From positions 62,001 to 126,000 of the forward strand of contig NZ_NFJV01000003.1 in NCBI RefSeq assembly GCF_002160055.1: a stretch of 64,000 bases of DNA, read 5' to 3'. This DNA is from Mediterranea sp. An20. Its GTDB lineage: Bacteria > Bacteroidota > Bacteroidia > Bacteroidales > Bacteroidaceae. The translations under genes were made by a program, and so were the position numbers. How positions within the stretch are numbered: the stretch's first letter is position 1; every line of letters begins with the position of its first letter. The notes beneath the pieces are model-generated. The model was not told where the DNA came from and did not search any database. It worked only from the letters and a program-made list of their open reading frames with translations. Positions 49,401-57,148 of this stretch are shown here, piece after piece.

Positions 49401-51452
49401 AACCTGAAAGCGAAACTCGCCGAATTGCAGGAGAAAATCAAGGCTCGGAAAGACGATACAGTGGACTTTCATTCGATGGGCATAGACCACATTTTTGTGG
49501 ACGAATGTCAGGTTATAAAAAACCTGATGTTCCAGACACGCCATACAAGGGTGGCGGGCATCGGCAACACCAAAGGCTCGCAAAGGGCGATGAACATGCT
49601 GTTTGCCATCCGTGACATACAGCACCGCACAGGCCGGGATTTGGGGGCGACACTACTTTCCGGCACGGTGGTTGTCAATGCGCTTACCGAACTGTATGTG
49701 ATGTTCAAATACCTGCGCCCGAGGGAACTCCGCAGGCAGTCCATCAGCTGCTTTGATGCGTGGGCGGCGATATTCACGAAGAAGTCTGCCGACTACGAAC
49801 TGAACGTGACAGGCTCAATCCGGCGGAAAGAGCGTTTCCGTTCTTATATCAAGGTGCCGGAACTGGCGATGTTCCTGCGTGAGATTACCGATTACCGTAC
49901 CGCCGACATGATAAACCTCGATGTGCCGGAGAAAAACGTGCGTTTCCTTTCCCATGCCCCGACCATCGAACAGGAGGAAATGATTGGACGGTTGGTTTCC
50001 TTTGCGCGCAGCGGAGAGTGGGAAGACCTCGGCCTCGATATTCCCGAACCGGACAATCTCGACAAGGCGAAGATGCTCATCGCTACCAACGTGGCACGGA
50101 AGATGTCGCTTGACATGCGCCTTTTGGGTGACAGGTTCAGCGACGACGCAGGAAACAAGGCTTCAATCTGCGCAAGGACGGTCTATGACTATTATGTGCG
50201 CTCCAATGCCAACCGGGGTACGCAGTTCATATTCAGCGACCTTTCCACCTACAAGCCTAACGTGTGGAATATCTACACCGACATCAAGGACAAGCTGGTG
50301 CGGCTCGGCATCCCGGCTGATGAAATCCAGTTTATCCAGTGTGCCACCACGGAGAGGGCGAGAAAGAAGCTCTTTGCCGACATGAACAGCGGCAGGGTGC
50401 GTGTGCTGTTCGGCTCGACTACCATGCTCGGTACAGGGGTGAACGCCCAGCAGCGGGCGGTGGCGGTGCATCATCTCGAGATACCTTGGAGGCCTGCGGA
50501 CATGGAGCAGCGCAACGGTCGTGCGGTGCGCAAGGGCAATACCGTCAAGCTCTGGGGCGGCAATGTGGTGGATATAGTCATCTATGGCACGGAGAAGACG
50601 TTGGATGCCTACAAGTTCAACCTTTTGCGTAACAAACAGATGTTCATCAACCAGATTAACAACGGCACGATAGCCGTGCGCCGTATCGACGAGGACAGCA
50701 TGGACGAGGACAACGGCATGAACTTCGCCGAGTTCGTAGCCATTCTCTCCGGGAATACCGACCTCTTGAACAAGGCGAAACTTGACAACAGGATTATGCA
50801 GTTGGAAAAGGAACAGGCCATTTTCAAGAAAGGGCGCATCCGTGCCGAGCACAAGATGTCAGCCAACAGGCAGGACATCGAAAAGGCGGAACGGTTCATC
50901 GGACAGGTCAAGTCCGACAGGGAATACATCGAGGCATACGCAGGAGAGCGGACAACCCTGCTGCTGAACCTGCCGCAAGCCACGGCGGAAGAGACCGGGC
51001 GTGAACTGCACCGCATAGCGAAAACATACCGCAGCGAAGCATACGCCACCATAGGCAGCTATATGGGGCTGAACCTGCTGGTGCGCAGCGAATATGACTT
51101 TTCCGGGACATTCGACCGCAACACGTTCTATGTCGAGGGCAGAAGCGGATTGAAATACCGTTGCGGCATGTCGGGAGCGTTGCCGCTGGGATTTGTCGAG
51201 TCGGCGCAATACCCGAAGAATGCACTGGAAAAACTGCCGGGCATCATCGACAATCAGCGCAAGAAAATCGCGAAACTGCAAAGCGAACTTCCCACCTTGC
51301 AGGAAATCGTCAGCCGCAGGTGGAGCAAGGCGGACGAACTGGCAAGGCTCCGGCAGGAATGCAGGGACTTGCAGCGGCGGATAGACGAGGCCCTCAAGGA
51401 AGCGGAACAGAAACCGCATCCGGCACAGGAGGACATCGACAAAGCCGCCTGA
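46479..51452 (+). CDS. DarB-like DNA methyltransferase-SNF2 helicase polyvalent protein
   Basis: 1657 residues. The N-terminal region is an N6-adenine methyltransferase: SAM motif FLEPSAGIGGF (about 129-137) and catalytic NIPF (193-196, a variant of NPPY). A SNF2-type helicase follows: Walker A in EVGTGKTMIM (about 840), Walker B variant DECQVIKN (about 1007), and the C-terminal motif GRAVRKGN near 1350. The end is coiled coil. Similar proteins include phage P1 DarB, an antirestriction protein, and are common on Bacteroidales conjugative elements. It probably modifies or protects incoming DNA. It follows leader L5 and ends before a terminator. Confidence 0.85.
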   Translation: MSYNKLKSLAANVAAIETAVTVYGEHRKATQEEKQVLAQYSGFGGVKEVLAIGTQVPIPEELAEQMNRLQEALNAFVQGSKADYNLFLDSIKSSVLTAFYTPKFIIDTVASQIHATFRENGLQMRSFLEPSAGIGGFLPVAMDGTCSYAIENDIITGLVLSLLHDDATTVTGGFETIDRQELEHRKFDVIASNIPFGNFRVFDAEFWKMGGIYEQAAKTIHNYFFFKVMELLSEGGLLAFVTSRGVADTPGNKFVREYLVSHADLISAVRLPDTLFMQTSGIEVGSDLLIFQKHTNKASLSLREKAFLQVTREKANADGTMTEYANKLFSLPKTVLATDSGIVRNQHGKYVRKYRWSGDECSMSRYLSALLQYDLARYFHKSLFIGQDDAPVQMSLFGGTAAVMPEKGRRAYTGDMPEWIKEGAMVLFEGQVGTLRFRKSSFYEGTAVDFVPLDEGKVNLERASDYLPLREAYFELSTKEREEEKEQTALRERLNALYDAFVAKWGCFHENDNREFVIQDSLGMEVYTIEMQVGDNIFKSDIMREPVAFKKIDTNVTLAPLEALASSLNFYGKVKMDYIVQSTGTEVEEVTEALKGEVFYNPIAGEWEHKGKFLAGNVIAKHKELMSCLDDLSGRERDWTEISARALESVTPEPIPYEELDINMGERWIDTKIYADFAAELFGVETEVMYFDVNDTYLVRLNGYSPAAYNTYTVRNCNGEDLFVHALHDTVPEITKEIERNGDRVRVPDEEAIQEASTKIQEIRERFNAWLDSQPLEVRDELVRVYNERFNCFVRPHYDGSAQTFPGLSFEHFPYKELYPSQKDAVWMLKQNGGGICWHEVGTGKTMIMCVAAYEMKRLGLVQKPLIVGLKANVHEIADTFRKAYPSAKLLYPGKEDFTPANRKEVFAKIQNNNWDCIILTHDQFAKIPQSEITMMEIFTEELADVERCLEVLENSTMRYRSRQMQKGLEKRQENLKAKLAELQEKIKARKDDTVDFHSMGIDHIFVDECQVIKNLMFQTRHTRVAGIGNTKGSQRAMNMLFAIRDIQHRTGRDLGATLLSGTVVVNALTELYVMFKYLRPRELRRQSISCFDAWAAIFTKKSADYELNVTGSIRRKERFRSYIKVPELAMFLREITDYRTADMINLDVPEKNVRFLSHAPTIEQEEMIGRLVSFARSGEWEDLGLDIPEPDNLDKAKMLIATNVARKMSLDMRLLGDRFSDDAGNKASICARTVYDYYVRSNANRGTQFIFSDLSTYKPNVWNIYTDIKDKLVRLGIPADEIQFIQCATTERARKKLFADMNSGRVRVLFGSTTMLGTGVNAQQRAVAVHHLEIPWRPADMEQRNGRAVRKGNTVKLWGGNVVDIVIYGTEKTLDAYKFNLLRNKQMFINQINNGTIAVRRIDEDSMDEDNGMNFAEFVAILSGNTDLLNKAKLDNRIMQLEKEQAIFKKGRIRAEHKMSANRQDIEKAERFIGQVKSDREYIEAYAGERTTLLLNLPQATAEETGRELHRIAKTYRSEAYATIGSYMGLNLLVRSEYDFSGTFDRNTFYVEGRSGLKYRCGMSGALPLGFVESAQYPKNALEKLPGIIDNQRKKIAKLQSELPTLQEIVSRRWSKADELARLRQECRDLQRRIDEALKEAEQKPHPAQEDIDKAA

Positions 51453-51479
51453 CCGTAATTCATATTTTAACCTTTACTC

Positions 51480-51510
51480 CCTGTCCGGTCGTATGGCCGG
51501 GCAGGTTTTT
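51480..51510 (+). terminator. Hairpin terminator after the methyltransferase-helicase
   Basis: Stem CCTGTCCGG/CCGGGCAGG with one mismatch and a 7-base loop, followed by TTTTT. Confidence 0.85.
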
Positions 51511-51889
51511 CTGTATGGTACGCCCTGTGCGGCCGCCCTGCCTTTATAGGCCGGCATCCTCCCTTTTTTATCCTCTTTCCCTTTTTTACCGTTCCCCTTT
51601 ATACCTGCCTGTCCATCCTTTTATATCTTTCCTTATCTTTGTCTTCGCAGCCAGTCCTACCTTCCCGGCTTATTGTTCCGCGAAAGTAACGGATTACGGC
51701 TGCTCCCTACAAATCCTGCAAGCCTGCGGTGTCCGACGGAAATCTTCCTTCTCGTGGAGAAGCGTATTTCTGTCGCCAGATTTGTACGCTTGCCGTCATC
51801 ACTTTCAGATGCGGAAAAATAATTCCGGCGAAGGTCTGAAAGGACCGAACGCAGGGAAAAGAAAAAAAACGAAATAAAAAATTTGAAGT
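51511..51889 (+). promoter_or_regulatory. Intergenic region with structured leader L6
   Basis: About 130 bases with four CCTTTTATA-like words, then the edge motif (minus-strand TACTTTCG near 51681, a weak -7). Hairpin A: 51739-51770, outer GAAAT/ATTTC, TCTTC internal, apical CTTCTC/GAGAAG, CGTA. Hairpin B: 51823-51857, outer TTCC/GGGA, inner GGTC/GACC. Then a long A-rich tract and ATG at 51890. Confidence 0.6.
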
Positions 51890-52303
51890 ATGGAAAAGAA
51901 AATCAGTGAGAAAAAAGTGGTCGTTGACGGTTTGACGTTAAAACTTCTGCGTAAGGATGAAAAATGGGTCTTCCCGTTTGTTACCTACTACCAGCACGGA
52001 CTGGGCAGCCCAATCTGTCTGGAATTGCTTGAATATAAAGAAGACAGCAACGGTTTCGAGCCGGAGGCAGTCATAACCGTCAATCTTCCGGGTGTGGAGC
52101 GTAATGCCGGCTGCCAGTTCATCGACACGAACAACAACGGAGAAGCGGTGCTGGACTGGCTCGTGCTTTATGAGTTGGGTGTACCGACCGGCAGATATGC
52201 CGCCTCCGGCCATTGCATGTATCCCGAAGTGGACTTCTACCGGAGCGAGCGTTTCATGCGGCAGAAAGAATTTTGCGACAGGCATTTCAACTTCGTCGGC
52301 TGA
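51890..52303 (+). CDS. Hypothetical protein (DUF4313-like), leader-driven
   Basis: 137 residues: KVVVDGLTLKLLRKDEKWVFPFVTYYQHGLGSPICLELLEYKEDSNGFEPEAVITVNLPGVERNAGCQFIDTNNNGEAVLDWLV. Beta-rich, cytoplasmic. It resembles Bacteroidales DUF4313 proteins found on mobile elements; function unknown. Family placement is from memory. Confidence 0.65.
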   Translation: MEKKISEKKVVVDGLTLKLLRKDEKWVFPFVTYYQHGLGSPICLELLEYKEDSNGFEPEAVITVNLPGVERNAGCQFIDTNNNGEAVLDWLVLYELGVPTGRYAASGHCMYPEVDFYRSERFMRQKEFCDRHFNFVG

Positions 52304-52312
52304 CAGGCAGGG

Positions 52313-52338
52313 GAAGGCAGTCATATTGGGCTGCCTTC
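52313..52338 (+). terminator. Hairpin after the DUF4313-like gene
   Basis: Perfect 8-bp stem GAAGGCAG/CTGCCTTC with a 10-base loop 10 bases after the stop. There is only a weak T-run, so termination may be partial. Confidence 0.6.
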
Positions 52339-53120
52339 ATTGCCGGCAATTCCCTTTTTATGGCATACCGTCCCGGCATTTCATCCCTTTTCTATCCGGC
52401 TTTTCCCGCCCATGAAGCAAGGTAGGAGGTCTGTGCCGCTGTCCGCTCTTCAATCCAAGGTACGGAGGCTGTGCCGGAGCACCGCCAGTCCGATTCTTGC
52501 CGCTCCATGCCGGAGCTTCGACGGATGTCGAAACAACACGGTATTCCGCTATGCAAGACTTCCTGCCGGATCTTGCTCTGGCACATTCCGCCTTTAATCC
52601 GTATCTTTCCTTTCCGGGCCGGCAGTGTCATGGACAAACGGTGACACATCCCGCTTTGCGCCGGCCTCCATATATTCCGGCAGATCTCAAGGCGGAAAGA
52701 GTCCCCTTTCTGTTTGCCCGGCAGACCGCTGTTCTCTACCCGCCCGAGCCGTTGCTCCCCTTATATCATCCTTTCCCTCTGCTTTTATATCCGGCAGGCC
52801 GTCCGTACAGTTATAATCGGTGCGACTTTATGCTTTCTCCGGATGCTTTCTGGCAGTCACCGGTCTGATTTTACCGCTGCAAATATAGGCCGTCGCGCCT
52901 GTCCCTTACGTTTTGAAGTGCATTTCTTGCAAATTCTTCCTTGACAGCCGGGGCTGCCAAGAGTAATTGGCAAGAAAAAACGACGTGTGCGGCTTTGCCG
53001 ACAGCCTTTGGTTGCAGCATAAAATCCCGACAGCGGTTCAGACAGAAAGGAACCGAAAAGAGGGAAAATAAAAAAAGGTAACGGCAGGACCAACCACCTT
53101 GCCACAAAACATTTTTTATT
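52339..53120 (+). promoter_or_regulatory. Long intergenic region (about 780 bp) with structured leader L7
   Basis: No gene is supported; the short frames here look random. The region holds several CCTTTTATA-like words, a possible decayed leader near 52450-52600 (CCAAGGTACGG edge motif), and leader L7. Edge motif: minus-strand TATATTTG near 52879. Hairpin A: 52923-52977, outer TTTCTTGC/GCAAGAAA, TCTTCC and AGTA internal, apical CTTGACAGCC/GGCTGCCAAG. Hairpin B: 53025-53065, outer TCCC/GGGA, inner CGGTTC/GAACCG. Drives the SSB gene. Confidence 0.65.
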
Positions 53121-53534
53121 ATGTTACATGTACACACTATCGGACGCATCGGCAAAGACTGCCAGGTGATTGCAGGAGCACACGGCTCATTCATGGCTAT
53201 GAACATAGCCGTTGACGATTATGCAAAGGGACAGAACGTCACCACATGGGTAAAGGTAAGAAGCAACAAGGAGAACCACATCCGGTTGGCTGAATACCTC
53301 ACAAAAGGACGGCTGGTACTTGTTGAAGGCACGCTGTCATCTTCCCTGTGGACGGACAAAAACGGGGAGAGCCAGATTCAGCTTTCCATTACGGCGGAGA
53401 GCATCGCATTCATCAATACAGGCAAGAAGGACAGCTCGACTGGCAGCCCGGACAACATGGCGACCACAACGGACAGCACACCCGTACCCCCTGCCGATAT
53501 GCCGCAGGACGACAAGGACGATCTGCCGTTCTGA
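53121..53534 (+). CDS. ssb: Single-stranded DNA-binding protein
   Basis: 137 residues. OB fold at residues 1-100 (MLHVHTIGRIGKDCQVIAGAHGSFMAMNIAVDD...TTWVKVRSNKENHIRLAEYLTKGRLVLVEGTLSSSLWTDKNGE), then a flexible tail ending in the acidic DDKDDLPF that recruits partner proteins. Element-encoded SSBs coat DNA entering as a single strand and help block the SOS response or restriction. It is behind leader L7. Confidence 0.9.
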   Translation: MLHVHTIGRIGKDCQVIAGAHGSFMAMNIAVDDYAKGQNVTTWVKVRSNKENHIRLAEYLTKGRLVLVEGTLSSSLWTDKNGESQIQLSITAESIAFINTGKKDSSTGSPDNMATTTDSTPVPPADMPQDDKDDLPF

Positions 53535-53660
53535 CAAGGGCATACCGGTGGCGGTATGGACTATGGTATATGCCGTATCCGGCAGTCAGAATCACTGCCG
53601 GTATGGTGTATGCCGGTTTCGGTTTACACTCCGGACAGAAATAAGAATAATGTTAGAGAT
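53535..53660. repeat. Inverted-repeat cluster between ssb and the next gene
   Basis: Several copies of CCGGTATG-like words in both directions: CATACCG/CGGTATG at 53541-53558, then GGCAGT/ACTGCC near 53582-53602, and further TATGCCGG copies. Could be a partial terminator or a binding site; no T-run follows. Confidence 0.4.
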
Positions 53661-53846
53661 ATGTGTAATTACGATTTTATAAAGGCTGGAAGCAAGGTTT
53701 TCTGGCATGACCCGGACGGCGGTTTGTCGGACGGTGTGTATCAGGTGGTGGATGTCCCGGAGGTAATCGAAGAGGACAGTATCATTTTGATAGCCTCGGA
53801 CTATTCGGAGGCGGAAGTGTTCCCGGCGGAACTGTCGCCGCTGTGA
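53661..53846 (+). CDS. Small acidic protein downstream of ssb
   Basis: 61 residues: MCNYDFIKAGSKVFWHDPDGGLSDGVYQVVDVPEVIEEDSIILIASDYSEAEVFPAELSPL. It resembles a small beta-barrel/SH3-like fold. The start at 53661 is chosen because upstream in-frame residues are random and overlap the inverted repeats. Probably transcribed with ssb. Confidence 0.6.
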   Translation: MCNYDFIKAGSKVFWHDPDGGLSDGVYQVVDVPEVIEEDSIILIASDYSEAEVFPAELSPL

Positions 53847-54305
53847 TTTTCTTCAGGTGGCATATCGGAGTTGCCCGATATGCTGCCTGTTCCGCCAATC
53901 CTTTTATACGATTTGTGGGAAATTCACCTTTTGTATTTGTCAAATATCACATTCTTTTATACCCATTTATAGCGTTCATCCACACCGTTTCTATGACCGG
54001 CAAGCCCGTCTTCCCTTTTCTATACGGCCGGGCCTTTATCCTCTCCTGGTCATTCCTGCTGTCACCGGCCATTGGTTTTATCAGATGCAAAGGTCGGCAG
54101 TCGCGCTTGATCCGTCGGTTTGAAGTGTATTTCCTGCAAATTCTTCCTTTCGGAGAAAGAGTAATTGGCAGGAAAAACCGCCGTATGAAGCTGTACCGAC
54201 AGCCGGAACCTGCATCCATAAAACCCCAAAGGCGGTTCGGCAGAAAAGGACCGACAAGAGGGAAAATAAAAAAACGAGTTATTAACAAATTAAATTTTTA
54301 GAATT
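53847..54305 (+). promoter_or_regulatory. Intergenic region with structured leader L8
   Basis: First 220 bases: pyrimidine-rich with at least four CTTTTATA-like words and no gene. Edge motif GCAAAGGTCGG near 54087 (minus-strand ACCTTTG, weak). Hairpin A: 54130-54175, outer TTTCCTGC/GCAGGAAA, TCTTCC and AGTA internal, apical CTTTC/GAAAG. Hairpin B: 54224-54262, inner CGGTTC/GACCG with one bulge, outer CCC/GGG. Drives the ParB-like gene. Confidence 0.65.
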
Positions 54306-56030
54306 ATGAAAGCAACAGACATGAAGTCAGTAGAAAAGAACATCGTATCAGTAGCATTGGCGGACATTCAGCCGAGTAATTACAACCCACGCAAGACCTT
54401 TGACGAGGCGAGCCTTGCCGAACTTGCCGACAGCATACGGCAGCAGGGTGTCCTACAGCCCATAGGTGTGCGCCCCATTGCGGAAAACCGCTTCGAGATT
54501 ATCTTTGGAGAGCGCAGATACCGTGCATCGCTCATGGCAGGGTTGGAAACTATTCCTGCAGTCATTTACGAAGTGTCGGACGAGATAGCCGAAGAAATGG
54601 CGGTCACGGAGAACCTGCAGCGCAAGGATGTGACACCCATTGAGGAAGCCAACGCCTATCAGAAACTGATGGAGAGCGGACGACACGATGTACATTCACT
54701 GGCAGTCCAGTTCGGCAAGTCGGAAGACTATATCCGCACACGGCTCAAGTTTACGAACCTGATACCCGAAATCGCAGCCCTTTTGGAAACGGACGAAATC
54801 ACTATCAGCGTGGCAAGCGAAATCTGCCGCTACGGTAAGGAGATACAGAGCGAGGTGTACGACAGGCATCTGAAAGAGGGTATCGTGTATAACAGTTGGC
54901 GTGGCATGAAAGCCGCAGATGTGGCGAGACTTATCGAAAGGAATTTTACGACCGACCTTGAATACTATTCCTTTGACAAGACCCTCTGCATGTCTTGTCC
55001 GCACAACACCAACAACATGACGCTGTTCTGTGAGGGCGGTTGTGGAAAGTGCGCCAACAGGAAGTGCCTTGAGGATATGAACACGGCCTACCTTGTGGAA
55101 CGAGCCGTGCAGATGTTGGGCGAACATCCCACTGCCATGTTAGCCCGTAGTACCTACAATTCCAACGATATGGCTGCAAAGCGTCTTGTTGAACTCGGCT
55201 ATGAGTTGGAAACGCTACCATATTATACGGATTATCCCGAAATGCCCGAAGAACCCGAAGCGGTCGATTACGAAACCACGGCGGAATATGAGGAAGCCCG
55301 AAAGGATTACGAGCAGGAGCAGGAGGACTACAAGGCTGAATGCGAGGACATACTGCGAGGAAGCACAGAGGGGGATATATCGCTCTATGTCATTGTCGGG
55401 CGTGATGACATTTCTCTCGGTTACATGGAAACTTCTGCAATGAATACGGCTGGAAATGGTGCATCGGCAGACGAGAAGCCACTTTCACCGCTTGAAAAGT
55501 TGGAGAAGCAGGACAAGCGGAACAAGGAAATCGCCCTTGAAAAGACCGTTGCAGACACCAAGAAGCGGATTTTGGAGGTGGATGCCACCGAAACCAAGTT
55601 TGGTGCGGACGAGGACAAGATGATTTATTTCTTCCTCCTTTCATCGCTTCGCAAGGAGCATTACGCAGCGGTGGGCATCGACAGCGAAAATGTGTATTAC
55701 CTTTCTGACGAGGATAAGTTCAATATCATTGAAAATCTTAACGGCAAGGCGAAAGCCGTCATCCGCAGGGATTTTCTGATTGCGAAGTTCCAAGAAGCAT
55801 TCGGAGGCAATGCAGTAGCCACCCTCTTGCTCCAATTTGCGGAAAAGCACATGCCCGAAACGCTTGCCGAAATCCGAAAGGGCTATGATGAAGTGTACGA
55901 GAAACGCCACCAGCGCATCGAGGAAAAGAAAGCTGTCCTTGCCGTGCAGGATAAGGCGAAGCAGGAAACGGAGCAGCAGGAAGAACCGCAACCCGATGAA
56001 ACGCCACAAGCTGAAGATGTAGCGGCTTGA
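54306..56030 (+). CDS. ParB/Spo0J-family nuclease-like protein
   Basis: 574 residues. ParB N-terminal domain at about 15-110 with the GERRYRA box (EIIFGERRYRASLMAGLETIPAVI) and ENLQRKDVTPIEEANAYQKL, then an HTH (SLAVQFGKSEDYIRTRLKF). Residues about 225-265 contain a Cys-rich putative zinc site (CMSCPHNTNNMTLFCEGGCGKC). The C-terminal half is acidic and coiled coil (Glu/Gln/Lys-rich). Such proteins on conjugative elements act in partition, transcription or early establishment. No ParA was found nearby. Confidence 0.85.
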   Translation: MKATDMKSVEKNIVSVALADIQPSNYNPRKTFDEASLAELADSIRQQGVLQPIGVRPIAENRFEIIFGERRYRASLMAGLETIPAVIYEVSDEIAEEMAVTENLQRKDVTPIEEANAYQKLMESGRHDVHSLAVQFGKSEDYIRTRLKFTNLIPEIAALLETDEITISVASEICRYGKEIQSEVYDRHLKEGIVYNSWRGMKAADVARLIERNFTTDLEYYSFDKTLCMSCPHNTNNMTLFCEGGCGKCANRKCLEDMNTAYLVERAVQMLGEHPTAMLARSTYNSNDMAAKRLVELGYELETLPYYTDYPEMPEEPEAVDYETTAEYEEARKDYEQEQEDYKAECEDILRGSTEGDISLYVIVGRDDISLGYMETSAMNTAGNGASADEKPLSPLEKLEKQDKRNKEIALEKTVADTKKRILEVDATETKFGADEDKMIYFFLLSSLRKEHYAAVGIDSENVYYLSDEDKFNIIENLNGKAKAVIRRDFLIAKFQEAFGGNAVATLLLQFAEKHMPETLAEIRKGYDEVYEKRHQRIEEKKAVLAVQDKAKQETEQQEEPQPDETPQAEDVAA

Positions 56031-56467
56031 CTTTCATAATTCAGTTCAGAAGCAGGGCGGAGCAATCCGTCCTGCATACTGGCGTGTGCCGGCAATGCCT
56101 TTTATAGCAGGGAACGGCGGCATAACGCCGCCATCCGTTTATAACCGTCTGCCATCCCTTTTTCAAAGCCTTGTATCCCAAGGCTCATTCCCTTTATACC
56201 GTTTTGGATTCCCATGTTTCAGCCTCCATGCCGTCACCGCACGGGTTTTCTACGGTGCGAATGTAGGCTGCCGCGCCTGTTCCCTCCGTTTTGAAGTGGA
56301 TTTCCTGCAAATTCTTCCTTGCCGGGGCAAGAGTAATTGGCAGGAAAAAACATCGGGAATGGCTTCTCCGGCGGCCTCTCCCTGCACCGAAAAACCCGAA
56401 GCGGCTCCGGTTGCAGGATGCCGAACAGAGGGAAGAAAAAAATTATTAATCATTAAAAATTCAGATT
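56031..56467 (+). promoter_or_regulatory. Intergenic region with structured leader L9
   Basis: Starts with a hairpin GCAGGGCGGA/TCCGTCCTGC (56054-56077), perhaps a terminator without a T-run. About 170 pyrimidine-rich bases with CCTTTTATA-like words follow. Edge motif minus-strand TACATTCG near 56257 (weak). Hairpin A: 56301-56347, outer TTTCCTGC/GCAGGAAA, apical CTTGCC/GGCAAG, TCTTCC and AGTA internal. Hairpin B: 56395-56432, inner CGGC/GCCG, outer CCC/GGG. No gene is supported in this stretch. Confidence 0.65.
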
Positions 56468-56743
56468 ATGGACAACATTAAGGAATCTAAAGAGTACAGG
56501 CTCGCAAAGGAGTGGGAAATGGCGGTAAACGACTTTGGTTTCAATCCGAAACGATTTGCTGCGGCAATTCCTGACATGCACCCCACGCTTCAGCAGAGCC
56601 TTTACCGGCTTATCCGGGAGTGCATCAAGGTCATGGCGGACGACAGCCGCCGTTATGATGACCGCAACAGGGCGTCACACGAGGAGGCGAAGTGCATCAT
56701 GGAATATCTCAACGAACACGGACGTAACATACCATTAAAATAA
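56468..56743 (+). CDS. Small hypothetical protein, leader-driven
   Basis: 91 residues, helical: YRLAKEWEMAVNDFGFNPKRFAAAIPDMHPTLQQSLYRLIRECIKVMADDSRRYDDRNRASHEEAKCIMEYLNEHG. No family recognised. Behind leader L9 and 10 bases before the next gene; an AGGAGG-like site precedes that gene. Confidence 0.65.
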   Translation: MDNIKESKEYRLAKEWEMAVNDFGFNPKRFAAAIPDMHPTLQQSLYRLIRECIKVMADDSRRYDDRNRASHEEAKCIMEYLNEHGRNIPLK

Positions 56744-56753
56744 GGAGGGCAAT

Positions 56754-57026
56754 ATGAAGACAAAGGAAATCCAGTTTGACGGCAAAAAATACATCTGCCG
56801 CATCGTTGAATCAATCGACGGGGAAGAATTGCTGATTGGCTCCACCGAACTGCTTGACGCATTGCAGCCGGGCAGTTTTGAAGATGCCAACGAAGGCTTT
56901 GCCGGTGAAGAGGCGGAATACCTCTATGACGAGGTGTTCTACTTTACCGACCGGGGCAACTTGAAGCTGCCGGACAAGGAGCTGGTTGAAGTCCTGAAGG
57001 AAAGCAACCCGGACTGGTTCGAGTAA
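56754..57026 (+). CDS. Small hypothetical protein
   Basis: 90 residues, acidic: KEIQFDGKKYICRIVESIDGEELLIGSTELLDALQPGSFEDANEGFAGEEAEYLYDEVFYFTDRGNLKLPDKELVEVLKESNPDWFE. No family recognised. Cotranscribed with the previous gene and followed by a strong terminator. Confidence 0.65.
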   Translation: MKTKEIQFDGKKYICRIVESIDGEELLIGSTELLDALQPGSFEDANEGFAGEEAEYLYDEVFYFTDRGNLKLPDKELVEVLKESNPDWFE

Positions 57027-57048
57027 CCGGACAAAAAGGCCGCATCGG

Positions 57049-57086
57049 ACACCGCCTGCATCACCGTGCGGGCGGTGTTGCGTTTT
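57049..57086 (+). terminator. Hairpin terminator ending the plus-strand leader-driven group
   Basis: Stem ACACCGCC/GGCGGTGT plus inner GCA/TGC, loop 6 bases, then TGCGTTTT. Converges with the minus-strand genes starting at 57149. Confidence 0.8.
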
Positions 57087-57148
57087 AGGTTGGATATGCA
57101 GCATCACTAACATGTAGAAAAAACAGCAAAACACGTTTCGACTATATG

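Noticed and set aside
52497..52868. Plus-strand frame of 123 codons before ssb
   Set aside because: It runs through low-complexity pyrimidine-rich DNA with repeated TTTATA words; proline-rich translation looks noncoding.
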